In this document: one piece after another, positions 16,392 through 24,006 of the stretch | How positions within the stretch are numbered: the stretch's first letter is position 1 | Layout of the letters: each line of letters starts with the position of its first letter | From: Ancrocorticia sp052089425 | GTDB lineage: Bacteria; Actinomycetota; Actinomycetes; Actinomycetales; Actinomycetaceae | Length of the DNA stretch: 25,013 nucleotides | NCBI RefSeq assembly: GCF_052089425.1 | Contig: NZ_JBQCZW010000032.1 | Location: 1-25,013, forward strand | Direction of reading: 5' to 3' | The notes under the pieces: model-generated | Database searches by the model: none | Told to the model about the DNA's origin: nothing | The model's input: only the letters and a program-made list of their open reading frames with translations | Translations under genes and position numbers: made by a program

Positions 16392-17380
16392 CCGCGGAAC
16401 ACCGTCTCCTTGATGTCCGGTAGGGTCAGCAATTCCTGTGCCACATCGGACGTGGTAATCAGGCACGTCGCTAAGCCTGAGCAACACACGGCGCGAATAG
16501 CTGATACCTTGTTCAACCCGCCGGCCACCGCGGTGACAAAAGGAATTTTCGCGATCTGTTCCACGCTTATTGAGACTCGACGTTCGTTGAGAGGAACATC
16601 CACATAACGCCCACTGGAGTCAATGAAGATACCGCCAACATCTGCGATGATGTTGGCCTCATCCAAGCTTGCTTTATCTGCGGCAGGCATGATGTCCTCC
16701 AACTGGGTCACGTGGTTTTCCCACGACCCAATGGAGAAGAAGGCAATATCGATCCCCTCATATAAACGCAGAACTTCAGCAATGCTAGGTTCGGCGCGCT
16801 GAGAGGCCGCAACAGCGGGCGTTGTACAAAACAGTGGTGTGACCAGTGCCTTGGCTGCGACCCCGCCACTCTTGCGAGCAATGTGTTCCAGAACTACGAC
16901 GGGAGAACGCGAGGCATCGTTCCCGATCACCCCCATCATTTGCACGAACTCCGAAGGCGGGAGTGTGCCGAGATGCTCTGCCACGGCGGTCAATGAACGT
17001 CCCCAGCCAAGTCCAACGCGGTTGCCTTCAACCAAGCGGTTTTCCAGAACGTGGGCACCCATCTGCCCCATCGCGTCACGTTCGGCCGAGATGTCAGACA
17101 TGGAGCTGACTACGTACACCTCATCCAAGTGCAAGTGCTCTTTAAGCTGGAAGGCGAGCCTGCTCGTTTCGTGTGTCGGATCATGAATCGCAATCTCAAC
17201 GATTCCGCGCGCCCGCGCTTCTTCGAGCAGCCGTGCGACTTTGAACCGCGAGATGTGGAGAGCTTCAGCGATGGCAACCTTGCTTTCATCGTGCAGGTAG
17301 AAACGAGTTGCAACCTCAACAATCAGGAGATCATCGCGGAGTTTCCCGTTATCAATGGGTGACACGCCCTGCTGATCCAT
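16388..17380 (-). CDS. SorC-family transcriptional regulator
   Basis: Sugar-phosphate-responsive regulator, probably of araB-SIS. The 330-residue product has an N-terminal helix-turn-helix (KVAIAEALHISRFKVARLLEEA, about residues 34-55) and a SorC-type sugar-binding domain (about 65-328) with GLGWGRSL (about 123-130), FFSIGSWEN and the C-terminal VAGGLNKVSAIRAV. AGGAG precedes the ATG by 5 bases. It is divergent from araB. The shared 174-base region has back-to-back promoters and two kinds of repeat, typical of a local autoregulated controller. Its stop overlaps that of the FSA-type gene. Ligands of the family are usually phosphorylated sugars, so ribulose 5-phosphate or a related compound is plausible. 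Confidence 0.9.
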   Translation of the reverse strand: MDQQGVSPIDNGKLRDDLLIVEVATRFYLHDESKVAIAEALHISRFKVARLLEEARARGIVEIAIHDPTHETSRLAFQLKEHLHLDEVYVVSSMSDISAERDAMGQMGAHVLENRLVEGNRVGLGWGRSLTAVAEHLGTLPPSEFVQMMGVIGNDASRSPVVVLEHIARKSGGVAAKALVTPLFCTTPAVAASQRAEPSIAEVLRLYEGIDIAFFSIGSWENHVTQLEDIMPAADKASLDEANIIADVGGIFIDSSGRYVDVPLNERRVSISVEQIAKIPFVTAVAGGLNKVSAIRAVCCSGLATCLITTSDVAQELLTLPDIKETVFRG

Positions 17381-17395
17381 CCCGATCTCCTGTCG

Positions 17396-17429
17396 TCTGT
17401 ACGTACGAGGGTCTTCTGTACGTACGAGG
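17396..17429. promoter_or_regulatory. paired 15-bp direct repeats, candidate SorC-type operator
   Basis: TCTGTACGTACGAGG occurs at 17396-17410 and again at 17415-17429, 19 bases apart, each with a palindromic GTACGTAC core. The pair lies right after the predicted transcription start of the sorC-like gene, as expected for autoregulation. Confidence 0.65.
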
Positions 17430-17458
17430 AGCCTAGACCACCCCGCTCAAATGAGCAA
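17430..17458 (-). promoter_or_regulatory. promoter of the sorC-like gene
   Basis: On the minus strand TTGCTC (17453-17458), 17 bases and TAGGCT (17430-17435) form a promoter whose start falls at the direct repeats. Confidence 0.5.
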
Positions 17459-17486
17459 GTATGCGGCCTTGTCAGCTCATATGATT
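17445..17486. promoter_or_regulatory. two GCTCAnnTGA sites between sorC-like gene and araB
   Basis: GCTCAAATGAGC (17445-17456) is a perfect inverted repeat overlapping the -35 box of the sorC-like gene. GCTCATATGATT (17475-17486) is a half-degenerate copy 30 bases away, inside the araB promoter spacer. This could be a second operator type acting on both promoters. Confidence 0.45.
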
Positions 17487-17497
17487 CTTGTTAGATT
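17469..17497 (+). promoter_or_regulatory. promoter of araB-SIS
   Basis: TTGTCA (17469-17474), a 17-base spacer and TAGATT (17492-17497) stand about 60 bases before the araB start and form a good sigma-70-type match. Confidence 0.6.
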
Positions 17498-17554
17498 GGA
17501 GGCGTGCCGCGCGCGACGTTGTGCCGGCAGTGAGTTCTAGCAAGGGAGCAGGAA

Positions 17555-19228
17555 ATGACGCAAAGCTTCGCAATCGGTATCGATTACGGAACAGAGAGTT
17601 GCCGGGCAGTTGTGCTGGACTTAGCTGATGGAGCCGTTGTAGCCAGCTCCGTGTTCGAGTACCCGCATGGCGTAGTCGACCGAGTGTTCCCGCCCACTGG
17701 CGCGGAGCTCCCTCAGTCATGGGCGTTGCAGTATCCCGGCGATTACACCGAGGGGCTGGTAGCGACGGTGCAGGCGGTGCTGCGTGAATCGGTCGTCAAC
17801 CCAGAAGATGTTCGCGCCTTTGGCATCGATGCCACCGCGTGCACCCTGATCCCGACATTCGCCGATCTGACACCACTGGCGCTTGACGATGCGTGGAACT
17901 CGAATCCATATGCGTGGGCAAAGTTGTGGAAGGACCATTCCTCACAGCCGCAGGCTGATCGCATCAACCAGCTTGGTGCTGAGCGTAGCGAAGAATTCCT
18001 GAACTACGACGGAGGCAAGCTTTCCTCCGAGTGGGCGTTTGCGAAGACCCTGAAGTTGTACGAGGATTCTCCCGAGGTGTTCGGCGCTGCAGATAAGATC
18101 TACGAATTGGGCGATTGGCTCGTTTCATCTTTGGTTGGAAACGAAAGCCGCGGCGCGGCGGTTGCCGGCTACAAGGAAACCTATCAAGGACCAATCGGAG
18201 GGTATCCCAGCGCCGATTTCCTCGATTCGTTGGCGCCGGGCTTTTCTTCCGTGGTGACCAAGCTCGGGCACGATTTCTTGGTCCCAGGGCAGGAGGCGGG
18301 AACCCTGACCAGCGAGTGGGCTGAACGGCTGGGGCTATCCACGCACACGGTGGTTGCCTGCGGCAATCTCGATGCCCACGTGGCCGTTCTGGGCGCAGGC
18401 ATCTCACAGCCGAACGAGATGCTCCTTGTCATGGGCACCTCTGTATGCAACCTGATGCTCACGGAGAACTATGGAGCGGTCGATGGCGCCGCCGGCATCG
18501 TCTATGACGGCCTCATTCCCGGCTATTGGGCATACGAATCCGGGCAGGCCGGAGTGGGCGATACGTTCGGGTGGTTCACCCGCAACTTCGTACCTGAGGC
18601 GTTATCCACGGAAGCCACCGAACGCGGAATCTCCACATATGAGCTGTTGGAGGAACGCGCCGCTGCCATGAAGCCCGGCGAATCGGGGCTGGTGTGCCTT
18701 GATTGGTTCAACGGGAACCGCTCAACGCTTCAGGATGCGGACCTATCTGGCCTGATTCTTGGCCTGACGCTTGGATCGCGCGCCGAACACGTGTACCGGT
18801 GTTTGCTTGAAGGGTCAGCTCTGGGGCAAAAGCAGATCTTCGATGCATACGAAGCCCACGGCGTGCACATTAGTCGCGTTGTTGCCACAGGCGGGCTAGC
18901 AAACAATTCGCCGCTGCTCATGCAGATGATGGCCGATGTGTTGGAGCGGCCCATTGAGGTGAGTGCATCCGATCAAGGCCCGGCAGTGGGGGCGGCGTTA
19001 CATGCCTCGATCGCTGCGGGCTCCCAGCGGGGCGGCTTCGATAACTTCGAGCAAGCTTCGACCATCGCTCCGGGAACGGCACGAACATACGAGCCCAACC
19101 CAGATAACACGGCAGCCTTCACCCCAGTGTGGGAGATGTACAACGAGCTGTACGAAGAATTCGGCAAGGAGCGGGCTGATCGCATGCACTCGTTGCGCCG
19201 CTACGCGGATCGAATCGCTGCTCAGTAA
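17555..19228 (+). CDS. araB: ribulokinase AraB
   Basis: Phosphorylates L-ribulose to L-ribulose 5-phosphate; characterised AraB also accepts D-ribulose and other ketopentoses. The 557 residues match the family. Signatures are IGIDYGTESCRAVVLD (about 7-22), a GNLDAHVAVLGAG block with the probable catalytic aspartate (about 271), VMGTSVCNLM (about 291-300), the AraB-specific LDWFNGNRS (about 381-389) and the C-terminal VVATGGLANNSPLLMQMMAD (about 442-461). GGAG lies 7 bases before the ATG. It is preceded by a clear promoter, divergent from a SorC-type regulator, and followed after 47 bases by the SIS gene. No araD accompanies it. The presence of another ribulokinase-like gene upstream suggests that the two kinases have different substrates or conditions. 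Confidence 0.93.
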   Translation: MTQSFAIGIDYGTESCRAVVLDLADGAVVASSVFEYPHGVVDRVFPPTGAELPQSWALQYPGDYTEGLVATVQAVLRESVVNPEDVRAFGIDATACTLIPTFADLTPLALDDAWNSNPYAWAKLWKDHSSQPQADRINQLGAERSEEFLNYDGGKLSSEWAFAKTLKLYEDSPEVFGAADKIYELGDWLVSSLVGNESRGAAVAGYKETYQGPIGGYPSADFLDSLAPGFSSVVTKLGHDFLVPGQEAGTLTSEWAERLGLSTHTVVACGNLDAHVAVLGAGISQPNEMLLVMGTSVCNLMLTENYGAVDGAAGIVYDGLIPGYWAYESGQAGVGDTFGWFTRNFVPEALSTEATERGISTYELLEERAAAMKPGESGLVCLDWFNGNRSTLQDADLSGLILGLTLGSRAEHVYRCLLEGSALGQKQIFDAYEAHGVHISRVVATGGLANNSPLLMQMMADVLERPIEVSASDQGPAVGAALHASIAAGSQRGGFDNFEQASTIAPGTARTYEPNPDNTAAFTPVWEMYNELYEEFGKERADRMHSLRRYADRIAAQ

Positions 19229-19275
19229 GTCCGCGATAACCAAGAAACAGCTAGCTGAAGAAGAAGGGTAGTCAT

Positions 19276-19884
19276 ATGTCTGAGAACGAACACATCATTG
19301 AAGACGCCAAAGAATTCATTCGCCTGGAGGCCGAGGCGGTGGCCAAGGTAGCGGACCAAATTGGACCCGAGTTTGTCCAGATCGTTCACGATATCTTGAA
19401 CACGAAAGGCAAGGTCATTATTACCGGTGCTGGAACATCCGGCACGATCGGGCGCCGTTTCGCCCATCTCCTGTCCGTGACAGGCACTCCGTCCTTCTAC
19501 CTTGATCCGACGGACGGCCTTCATGGCAGCCTCGGTGTTGTTACCGAAGAGGATGTGGTGCTTGCTATTTCCAAGGGTGGCGAATCATCCGAGCTGATCG
19601 AAACACTCAAGCGCTCGGCCGAAAGGGGCGCGGATACGATCGCCCTGACCTCCGTGCCAGGCAGCACGATGGCCGGTGAAGCGGGCACCGTTGTGGTAGT
19701 GGACAGTTCGGCAGCCGATTTGGGCGGAGTCGTGGCGATGGGGAGCACTCTCGCACACGCCGCCTGGGGCGATGCCCTGTGCAAGGTTCTCATGCAGATC
19801 ACGAACTATGGCTGGGATCAGGTTCTCCAGAGCCACCCGGGCGGAGCTGTTGGGAAGAAGAGCCTGAAGGATGTCATCCAATAA
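19276..19884 (+). CDS. SIS-domain sugar-phosphate isomerase, KpsF/GutQ-like
   Basis: A single SIS domain of 202 residues. The order GKVIITGAGTSGTIGRRF, TGTPSFYLDPTDGLHGSLG, VLAISKGGESSELIETLKRS and the C-terminal SHPGGAVGKKSL is that of arabinose-5-phosphate isomerases (KdsD/KpsF/GutQ), which interconvert D-ribulose 5-phosphate and D-arabinose 5-phosphate. It lacks their C-terminal CBS pair. The histidines in LHGSLG and SHPGG and the glutamate in GGESSE are kept, but the lysine of the family's GKSGH motif is threonine here (GTSGT). The substrate may therefore differ; a ketopentose phosphate made by the upstream AraB is the contextual guess. 6-phospho-3-hexuloisomerase is the main alternative, but its C-terminus is different. 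Translated from the araB transcript, 47 bases downstream; a strong terminator follows. Confidence 0.8.
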   Translation: MSENEHIIEDAKEFIRLEAEAVAKVADQIGPEFVQIVHDILNTKGKVIITGAGTSGTIGRRFAHLLSVTGTPSFYLDPTDGLHGSLGVVTEEDVVLAISKGGESSELIETLKRSAERGADTIALTSVPGSTMAGEAGTVVVVDSSAADLGGVVAMGSTLAHAAWGDALCKVLMQITNYGWDQVLQSHPGGAVGKKSLKDVIQ

Positions 19885-19938
19885 GAGCCGAAATCCGGCG
19901 TGAGGGTCACATTCTGGACCTGTAACGCATAGAACACT

Positions 19939-19981
19939 GCGGGGGAGGGTTGCTATCGCAGCAACCGTCCCCCGCGTTTTT
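19939..19981 (+). terminator. terminator of araB-SIS
   Basis: An 8-bp outer stem (GCGGGGGA / TCCCCCGC) and a 7-bp inner stem (GGTTGCT / AGCAACC), separated by one G-G mismatch, close on a 5-base loop and are followed by G and five T. A strong intrinsic terminator in the 196-base gap before the permease. Confidence 0.92.
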
Positions 19982-20080
19982 GTGCGCCATGAACGCCCGT
20001 CCGCATTCACGAGTGGGACCATCAGCCGGCCCCGTTCCTGCCTCCAAGCGTAGAGTTTTCTGCGGAAAAGGAGACAGCAC

Positions 20081-21481
20081 GTGTCAACACAAACCGATCA
20101 TGACGTTGTGGCCGAAGCGGAAGAATCCGGCACACTTCGCCGTAGCCTGAGCAACCGCCACATCCAACTCATCGCCATCGGTGGCGCTATCGGCACCGGG
20201 TTGTTCATGGGATCGGGCCGATCCATCCACGTGGCAGGCCCCTCCATCATGATCGTGTACGCCGTTGTGGGCTTCATGCTGTTCTTTGTTATGCGTGCGA
20301 TGGGGGAGCTGCTCCTTCACAACTTGGAGTACAAGTCCTTCCAAGATTTCGCTGCGGACATCCTCGGCCCGTGGGCCGGATACGTGGTGGGCTGGACCTA
20401 CTGGCTGTGCTGGGTGGTACTGGGCATGGCGGACCTGATCGCCATTGTGGACTACTGGAACTTCTGGGTTCACGATCAGAAGATGGCGATGGCGCTCGCG
20501 GTGGGGGTGATGCTGGTTCTCCTCCTTATGAACCTGCTGACCGTCCGGCTCTTTGGGGAGCTCGAGTTTTGGTTTGCCGCGATTAAGTTGGTGGCGATAG
20601 GCGCGCTCGTCGTCGTCGCCATTATCCTCATCGCTACTGGATTCCAACACGACGGGACCACCGCGTCCCTCTCTCACCTCTGGACCCACGGCGGAATCTT
20701 CCCCACGGGGTTCTCGGGATTCATCGGCGGATTCCAACTCGCGATCTTTGCGTTCGTGGGCATCGAACTGGTGGGCACAACGGCCGCGGAAACCAAGGAC
20801 CCGAAGGTCACCCTGCCGCGCGCGATCAACTCGATCCCCGTGCGTGTACTCGTGTTCTACGTTGTGGCGCTGGCCGCCATCATGTGCATCACGCCGTGGA
20901 ACTACGTAGATCCCGAGCACTCGCCGTTCGTCGGTGTGTTCAACCTGATCGGGATGGTGGCCGCCGCGGCCGTCATGAACTTCGTGGTGCTGACGTCGGC
21001 ATCCTCCTCAGCGAACTCCGGAATCTACTCCACCTCGCGGATGATGTACGGGCTGGCGCGCAAGAACATGGCGCCGCGGGTATTCGCCAACGTGTCACGC
21101 CACGGGGTGCCGTGGCGCGGGCTCGTGCTGACCGTGGCCCTCATCATCTGCTCGCTCGTGTTGACCGCCAGCGCCTCCGTGATGCAGGCGTTCACGATCA
21201 TCACCACCGTATCGTCTGTCCTGTTCCTCGTGGTATGGACGATCATTCTGGCGTGCTACATCGTGTATCTGCGGCGCTACCCCGAAGCGCACGCCACCTC
21301 CAGCTATCCGATGCCGGCCGCACGCGTCATGCCGTGGGTGGTGCTCACGTTCTTTGGGCTGATCATCGTGGCGCTCACTCAGGACCCGGACACCGCTAAG
21401 GCGCTGGCCGTCACGCCCGTCTGGTTCGTGGTGCTTGCTCTCATGTGGCGGCGCGTGCGCGGGCGCGTGGTGGCGGATTAA
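20081..21481 (+). CDS. cycA: CycA-type D-serine/D-alanine/glycine:proton symporter
   Basis: Amino acid permease of the AAT family in the cytoplasmic membrane. The 466 residues contain about twelve hydrophobic segments and follow E. coli CycA closely by eye: SNRHIQLIAIGGAIGTGLFMGSG (about 24-46), FFVMRAMGELLLHNLEYKSF (68-87), GWTYWLCWVVLGMADLIAI (105-123), FAFVGIELVGTTAAETKDP (225-243) and VLTSASSSANSGIYSTSRM. The GTG start has AAGGAG 7 bases before it. TAGAGT near 20050 may be its -10 box. A single-gene unit after the araB-SIS terminator. Its stop overlaps that of the convergent DMT transporter (TTAA, 21478-21481). Confidence 0.88.
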   Translation: MSTQTDHDVVAEAEESGTLRRSLSNRHIQLIAIGGAIGTGLFMGSGRSIHVAGPSIMIVYAVVGFMLFFVMRAMGELLLHNLEYKSFQDFAADILGPWAGYVVGWTYWLCWVVLGMADLIAIVDYWNFWVHDQKMAMALAVGVMLVLLLMNLLTVRLFGELEFWFAAIKLVAIGALVVVAIILIATGFQHDGTTASLSHLWTHGGIFPTGFSGFIGGFQLAIFAFVGIELVGTTAAETKDPKVTLPRAINSIPVRVLVFYVVALAAIMCITPWNYVDPEHSPFVGVFNLIGMVAAAAVMNFVVLTSASSSANSGIYSTSRMMYGLARKNMAPRVFANVSRHGVPWRGLVLTVALIICSLVLTASASVMQAFTIITTVSSVLFLVVWTIILACYIVYLRRYPEAHATSSYPMPAARVMPWVVLTFFGLIIVALTQDPDTAKALAVTPVWFVVLALMWRRVRGRVVAD

Positions 21482-22485
21482 TCTTCTTTGAAGTGGACTT
21501 CGCCGGTGACGGTGTGGACCGGGGTGGCCGAGGTGACTACGAGGGTGGTCGCGAGGACCATCGTGACGGCTGCGGCCACGGTAGCGAACGGGATCGTGAG
21601 GCCCGTTGCCAGATCCACGAGTATGGACGTCACCATTTGTCCGGCGACGACGGCGAGCGTCAGGCGGAACGCGCCCAGCCGCCTGATCGCCCAAGCGGAG
21701 CAGAACACAATCGCGGCACCCACGGGGCCGCCCATGTACATCCACCAGCTGGACAGCGGTGGGAAGATTGCGCCATCAAGGCCTCCGGTGAGGCCCGCGA
21801 TCAGGAGGATCACGGACATGAGGGCGGTGCCGCCGATAACGCTTGTGAGGCTGGCAAGCAGCGGGTAGCCGGTGCGCGCGACCACCGCGCCATTGCCAAC
21901 GTTTTGGACGGAGAGGCCCGCGCCCGCCAGTGCGATGATGATGCCGGTGGCGATCATGGCCCACATGGTGGTGGACGTGGCGCTGCTGGCGCCGATCGCA
22001 AGGGCAAGGCCGGCCAGCGTGACGAGGGTAGCGGCAATTCTGCGGCCCGAGAAGGGGATCGGGGCTGGGATGCCCACGCCGCGCTTATCGAAGATGAGGC
22101 TGATGATCGTTTGCCCTGCCACCGAACATACAGAGGCGATGGCTACTCCCACTAGCGGAATTCCCCAGCTCATCGCCACCACGATCGGCACGCCGCCAAA
22201 GCCTACGATGTACCACCACGCCTTGGAGCGTGTACGAAGAATGTGGAAGAACTTCCCGACGTTGCGCTGGATCGCCATCACTATCAGTACCGTCAGGAAC
22301 GTGCCAATGTAGGAGACCCAGCCAGCCAGCAACGGCCCTCCGCCGTTGGCCGTGAACGCCCCGTTGAAGTTTCCTTGCACCGCGACGAATGCTCCCGAGG
22401 CCGCGGCCACGATCACGGGGATGATCAGGGAGGTGGGGGCAATGGCGGGGGAGTTCGGTGCTGTTGAGGCGTGTTCGTCAGACAT
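21478..22485 (-). CDS. YdcZ-type (DUF606) DMT-superfamily transporter
   Basis: Membrane protein of 335 residues with about ten hydrophobic segments and an internal duplication. Both halves open with the glycine-rich pattern of the family (GAFVAVQGNFNGAF near residue 30; AGAGLSVQNVGNGAVVARTGYP near 190), and each contains a conserved aromatic pair before GG..P (WWYIVGFGGVP; WWMYMGGPVG). The substrate is unknown. ATG 22485 follows AAGG and starts 7 bases after the acylphosphatase stop, so the two are probably translated from one mRNA. An in-frame TTG at 22506 is less likely. Confidence 0.8.
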   Translation of the reverse strand: MSDEHASTAPNSPAIAPTSLIIPVIVAAASGAFVAVQGNFNGAFTANGGGPLLAGWVSYIGTFLTVLIVMAIQRNVGKFFHILRTRSKAWWYIVGFGGVPIVVAMSWGIPLVGVAIASVCSVAGQTIISLIFDKRGVGIPAPIPFSGRRIAATLVTLAGLALAIGASSATSTTMWAMIATGIIIALAGAGLSVQNVGNGAVVARTGYPLLASLTSVIGGTALMSVILLIAGLTGGLDGAIFPPLSSWWMYMGGPVGAAIVFCSAWAIRRLGAFRLTLAVVAGQMVTSILVDLATGLTIPFATVAAAVTMVLATTLVVTSATPVHTVTGEVHFKED

Positions 22486-22492
22486 GGTGGCC

Positions 22493-22762
22493 TTATCGTA
22501 CCCCAAAGTCTTGATATCCCTCGAAGCTGGAATCGCTCACTTCGATATTCTCCACATGACCCCAACGTGGGCCTTTCCAGAGGGCTGAAACCATCGCTGA
22601 TACGGCCTCTGCGTCCCCCTCAATGTGGGCGGAAACCGAGCTATCCGGTTCATTGCGCACCCAGCCGTACACGCCGTGCGTGGTGGCGGCGCCGAGCGCC
22701 CAGTAGCGGAAGCCGACCCCTTGGACCAGACCGGTTATGCGGGCGTTGATTGAGCGCATCAT
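22493..22762 (-). CDS. acyP: acylphosphatase
   Basis: Small cytoplasmic enzyme that hydrolyses acyl phosphates such as acetyl phosphate. The 89 residues hold the diagnostic GLVQGVGFRYW (about 11-21, with the catalytic arginine) and GWVRNEPDSSV (about 33-43, with the catalytic asparagine). The usual length for the family is 90-100. It lies 33 bases after the alarmone synthetase on the same strand and just before the DMT transporter. Either of two adjacent ATG codons may be the start. Confidence 0.92.
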   Translation of the reverse strand: MMRSINARITGLVQGVGFRYWALGAATTHGVYGWVRNEPDSSVSAHIEGDAEAVSAMVSALWKGPRWGHVENIEVSDSSFEGYQDFGVR

Positions 22763-22795
22763 GTGGCCATCGTAGGAGGTGGGCCCCCGGCGTGG

Positions 22796-23722
22796 CTAGC
22801 GCTGGGGCGGCCTTCGATCAAACGAATCGAGGATGGCGCGGAGCAGTTCGCGGGATTCGCCATCGGGGATGGGATTCTCGCTCAAGGGATGGTGTATGCG
22901 CGTGGTGCCGCCCCCGCTGGGTGCCTCCGCTTCCGCTTCCTTGTGGAGCTCCAGAATCTCGTTATGGATGCGCTCCATGGAATCGTCCAAGGCGGCTGAC
23001 ATATCCGCCGCCAGCTTGAGAGCATCCGTGAGGTGACGGGGTACTTCCGTGTCATCCTTGTAGTGGATCTTGTGCTCCAGCGATGCCCAGAAATCCATCG
23101 CGACCGTTCGCAGCTGGATCTCCACGGGCACCTTCTCGGGTCCTCCCGCCAAGAACACGGGAACCTCGATCACCAGATGCAAGCTCTGGTAGCCATTGTC
23201 CTTTGGATCGGCAATGTAATCGCGCTCGCGGAGCAGTGTGAGGTCTGTTTGAGAAAGCAAGAGGTCACGCATCGTGTACGTGTCAGATACGAAACTGCAC
23301 GTCAGTCTGATCCCGGCGATGTCCAGAAGGTTGGCTCCAATGTCCTCCGCCGTGAACGGGATACCCTTGCGGCGCGCCTTGTCCACGATCGAATCTAGCG
23401 ACTTCACCCGTGAACTCACGTGCTCGATCGGATTGTAATTGTGACCGTATTGGAATTCCGAGCGCAAGATATCGATCTTCGTCAGGATCTCCTGCAACCC
23501 AAACTCACGCGTCATCAGCAGGTGCCGCATTTTCGTGAGCCGGTCGTAGATCTCGGCAGTACTGGGGCGCTGGGAGACTAGCTCGGAGACGCTGGAATCA
23601 GGGGTGCGGCCTTCGCCATTGTGCGGTCCCGTGCCCGGATCGAGTTCGCGTTCTTCCGGTTGTGCAGGTGCTCCCTTGGCTTGTGAGTCAGGACTATTCG
23701 TACCCGCGTTGGTCAGCGCCAT
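22796..23722 (-). CDS. small alarmone synthetase (RelA/SpoT synthetase domain only)
   Basis: Predicted to make (p)ppGpp from ATP and GDP/GTP. The 308-residue product has a RelA/SpoT nucleotidyltransferase domain (about residues 65-245) with RVKSLDSIVDKARRKG, DIAGIRLTCSF, the ERDYIADPKDNGYQSLHLVI block and VEIQLRTVAMDFWASLEHKI. No HD hydrolase, TGS or ACT domain is present, so it is a stand-alone synthetase like RelQ/YjbM. It is longer than usual because of a roughly 60-residue polar, probably disordered N-terminus and a charged C-terminal tail. I chose ATG 23722, with GGAG 8 bases before it, over the TTG at 23740. First gene of a probable operon with acyP and the DMT transporter. Confidence 0.9.
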   Translation of the reverse strand: MALTNAGTNSPDSQAKGAPAQPEERELDPGTGPHNGEGRTPDSSVSELVSQRPSTAEIYDRLTKMRHLLMTREFGLQEILTKIDILRSEFQYGHNYNPIEHVSSRVKSLDSIVDKARRKGIPFTAEDIGANLLDIAGIRLTCSFVSDTYTMRDLLLSQTDLTLLRERDYIADPKDNGYQSLHLVIEVPVFLAGGPEKVPVEIQLRTVAMDFWASLEHKIHYKDDTEVPRHLTDALKLAADMSAALDDSMERIHNEILELHKEAEAEAPSGGGTTRIHHPLSENPIPDGESRELLRAILDSFDRRPPQR

Positions 23723-23873
23723 TCGATCGTCTCCAAGCAATTGCCGTTGGCTCCGCTCCGATTGGTGTTCCGTAACGGCGAAGCCACACTCTATTATCCC
23801 GTACTTTCTGGACAGACCGTGGACGACGGCCTTGTTTTCACTTGTGGGGTAAGGGGCGACGGCGGGTTGAGAT

Positions 23874-23912
23874 CCTCAACCATTGAAGGGCCGACAAGAA
23901 GATGTTGGCGAT
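23874..23912. repeat. possible CRISPR repeat fragment
   Basis: CATTGAAGGGCC (23881-23892) matches 11 of 12 bases of the array repeat, and CCTCAA stands just before it. It is out of register with the next degenerate copy (about 21 bases between them), so it is only a possible remnant. The 23741-23873 stretch before it holds no recognisable gene; a TAATAG near 23790 on the minus strand may belong to the alarmone synthetase promoter. Confidence 0.35.
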
Positions 23913-23933
23913 ACGTGTAATCTGAGCGTTTTG

Positions 23934-23969
23934 CCCGCAATGAAGGGCTAGACTGTATCGCCTAGCGAC
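23934..23969. repeat. degenerate CRISPR repeat (copy B)
   Basis: Aligned without gaps to the 36-base array repeat it matches about 24 positions, including the 11-base run CAATGAAGGGC. The hairpin arms have changed together (left arm GCTAGAC, right arm GCCTAGC), so six of seven pairs survive. It is followed by a 37-base interval and then another degenerate copy. Confidence 0.65.
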
Positions 23970-24006
23970 GACGTACAGGACTGGAAATCAGTTTCTCTTC
24001 TCCCCG

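Noticed and set aside
19276..19884. Annotation of the SIS gene as 6-phospho-3-hexuloisomerase (HxlB)
   Set aside because: The SHPGGAVGKK C-terminus belongs to the KpsF/GutQ group, and no hexulose-6-phosphate synthase is present.
20084..20920. A 278-residue open frame on the minus strand
   Set aside because: Antisense to the clear CycA-type permease; composition (H, R, E, D, G rich) is typical of a shadow frame.
21445..22155. A 236-residue open frame on the plus strand
   Set aside because: Antisense to the YdcZ-type transporter and low in complexity.
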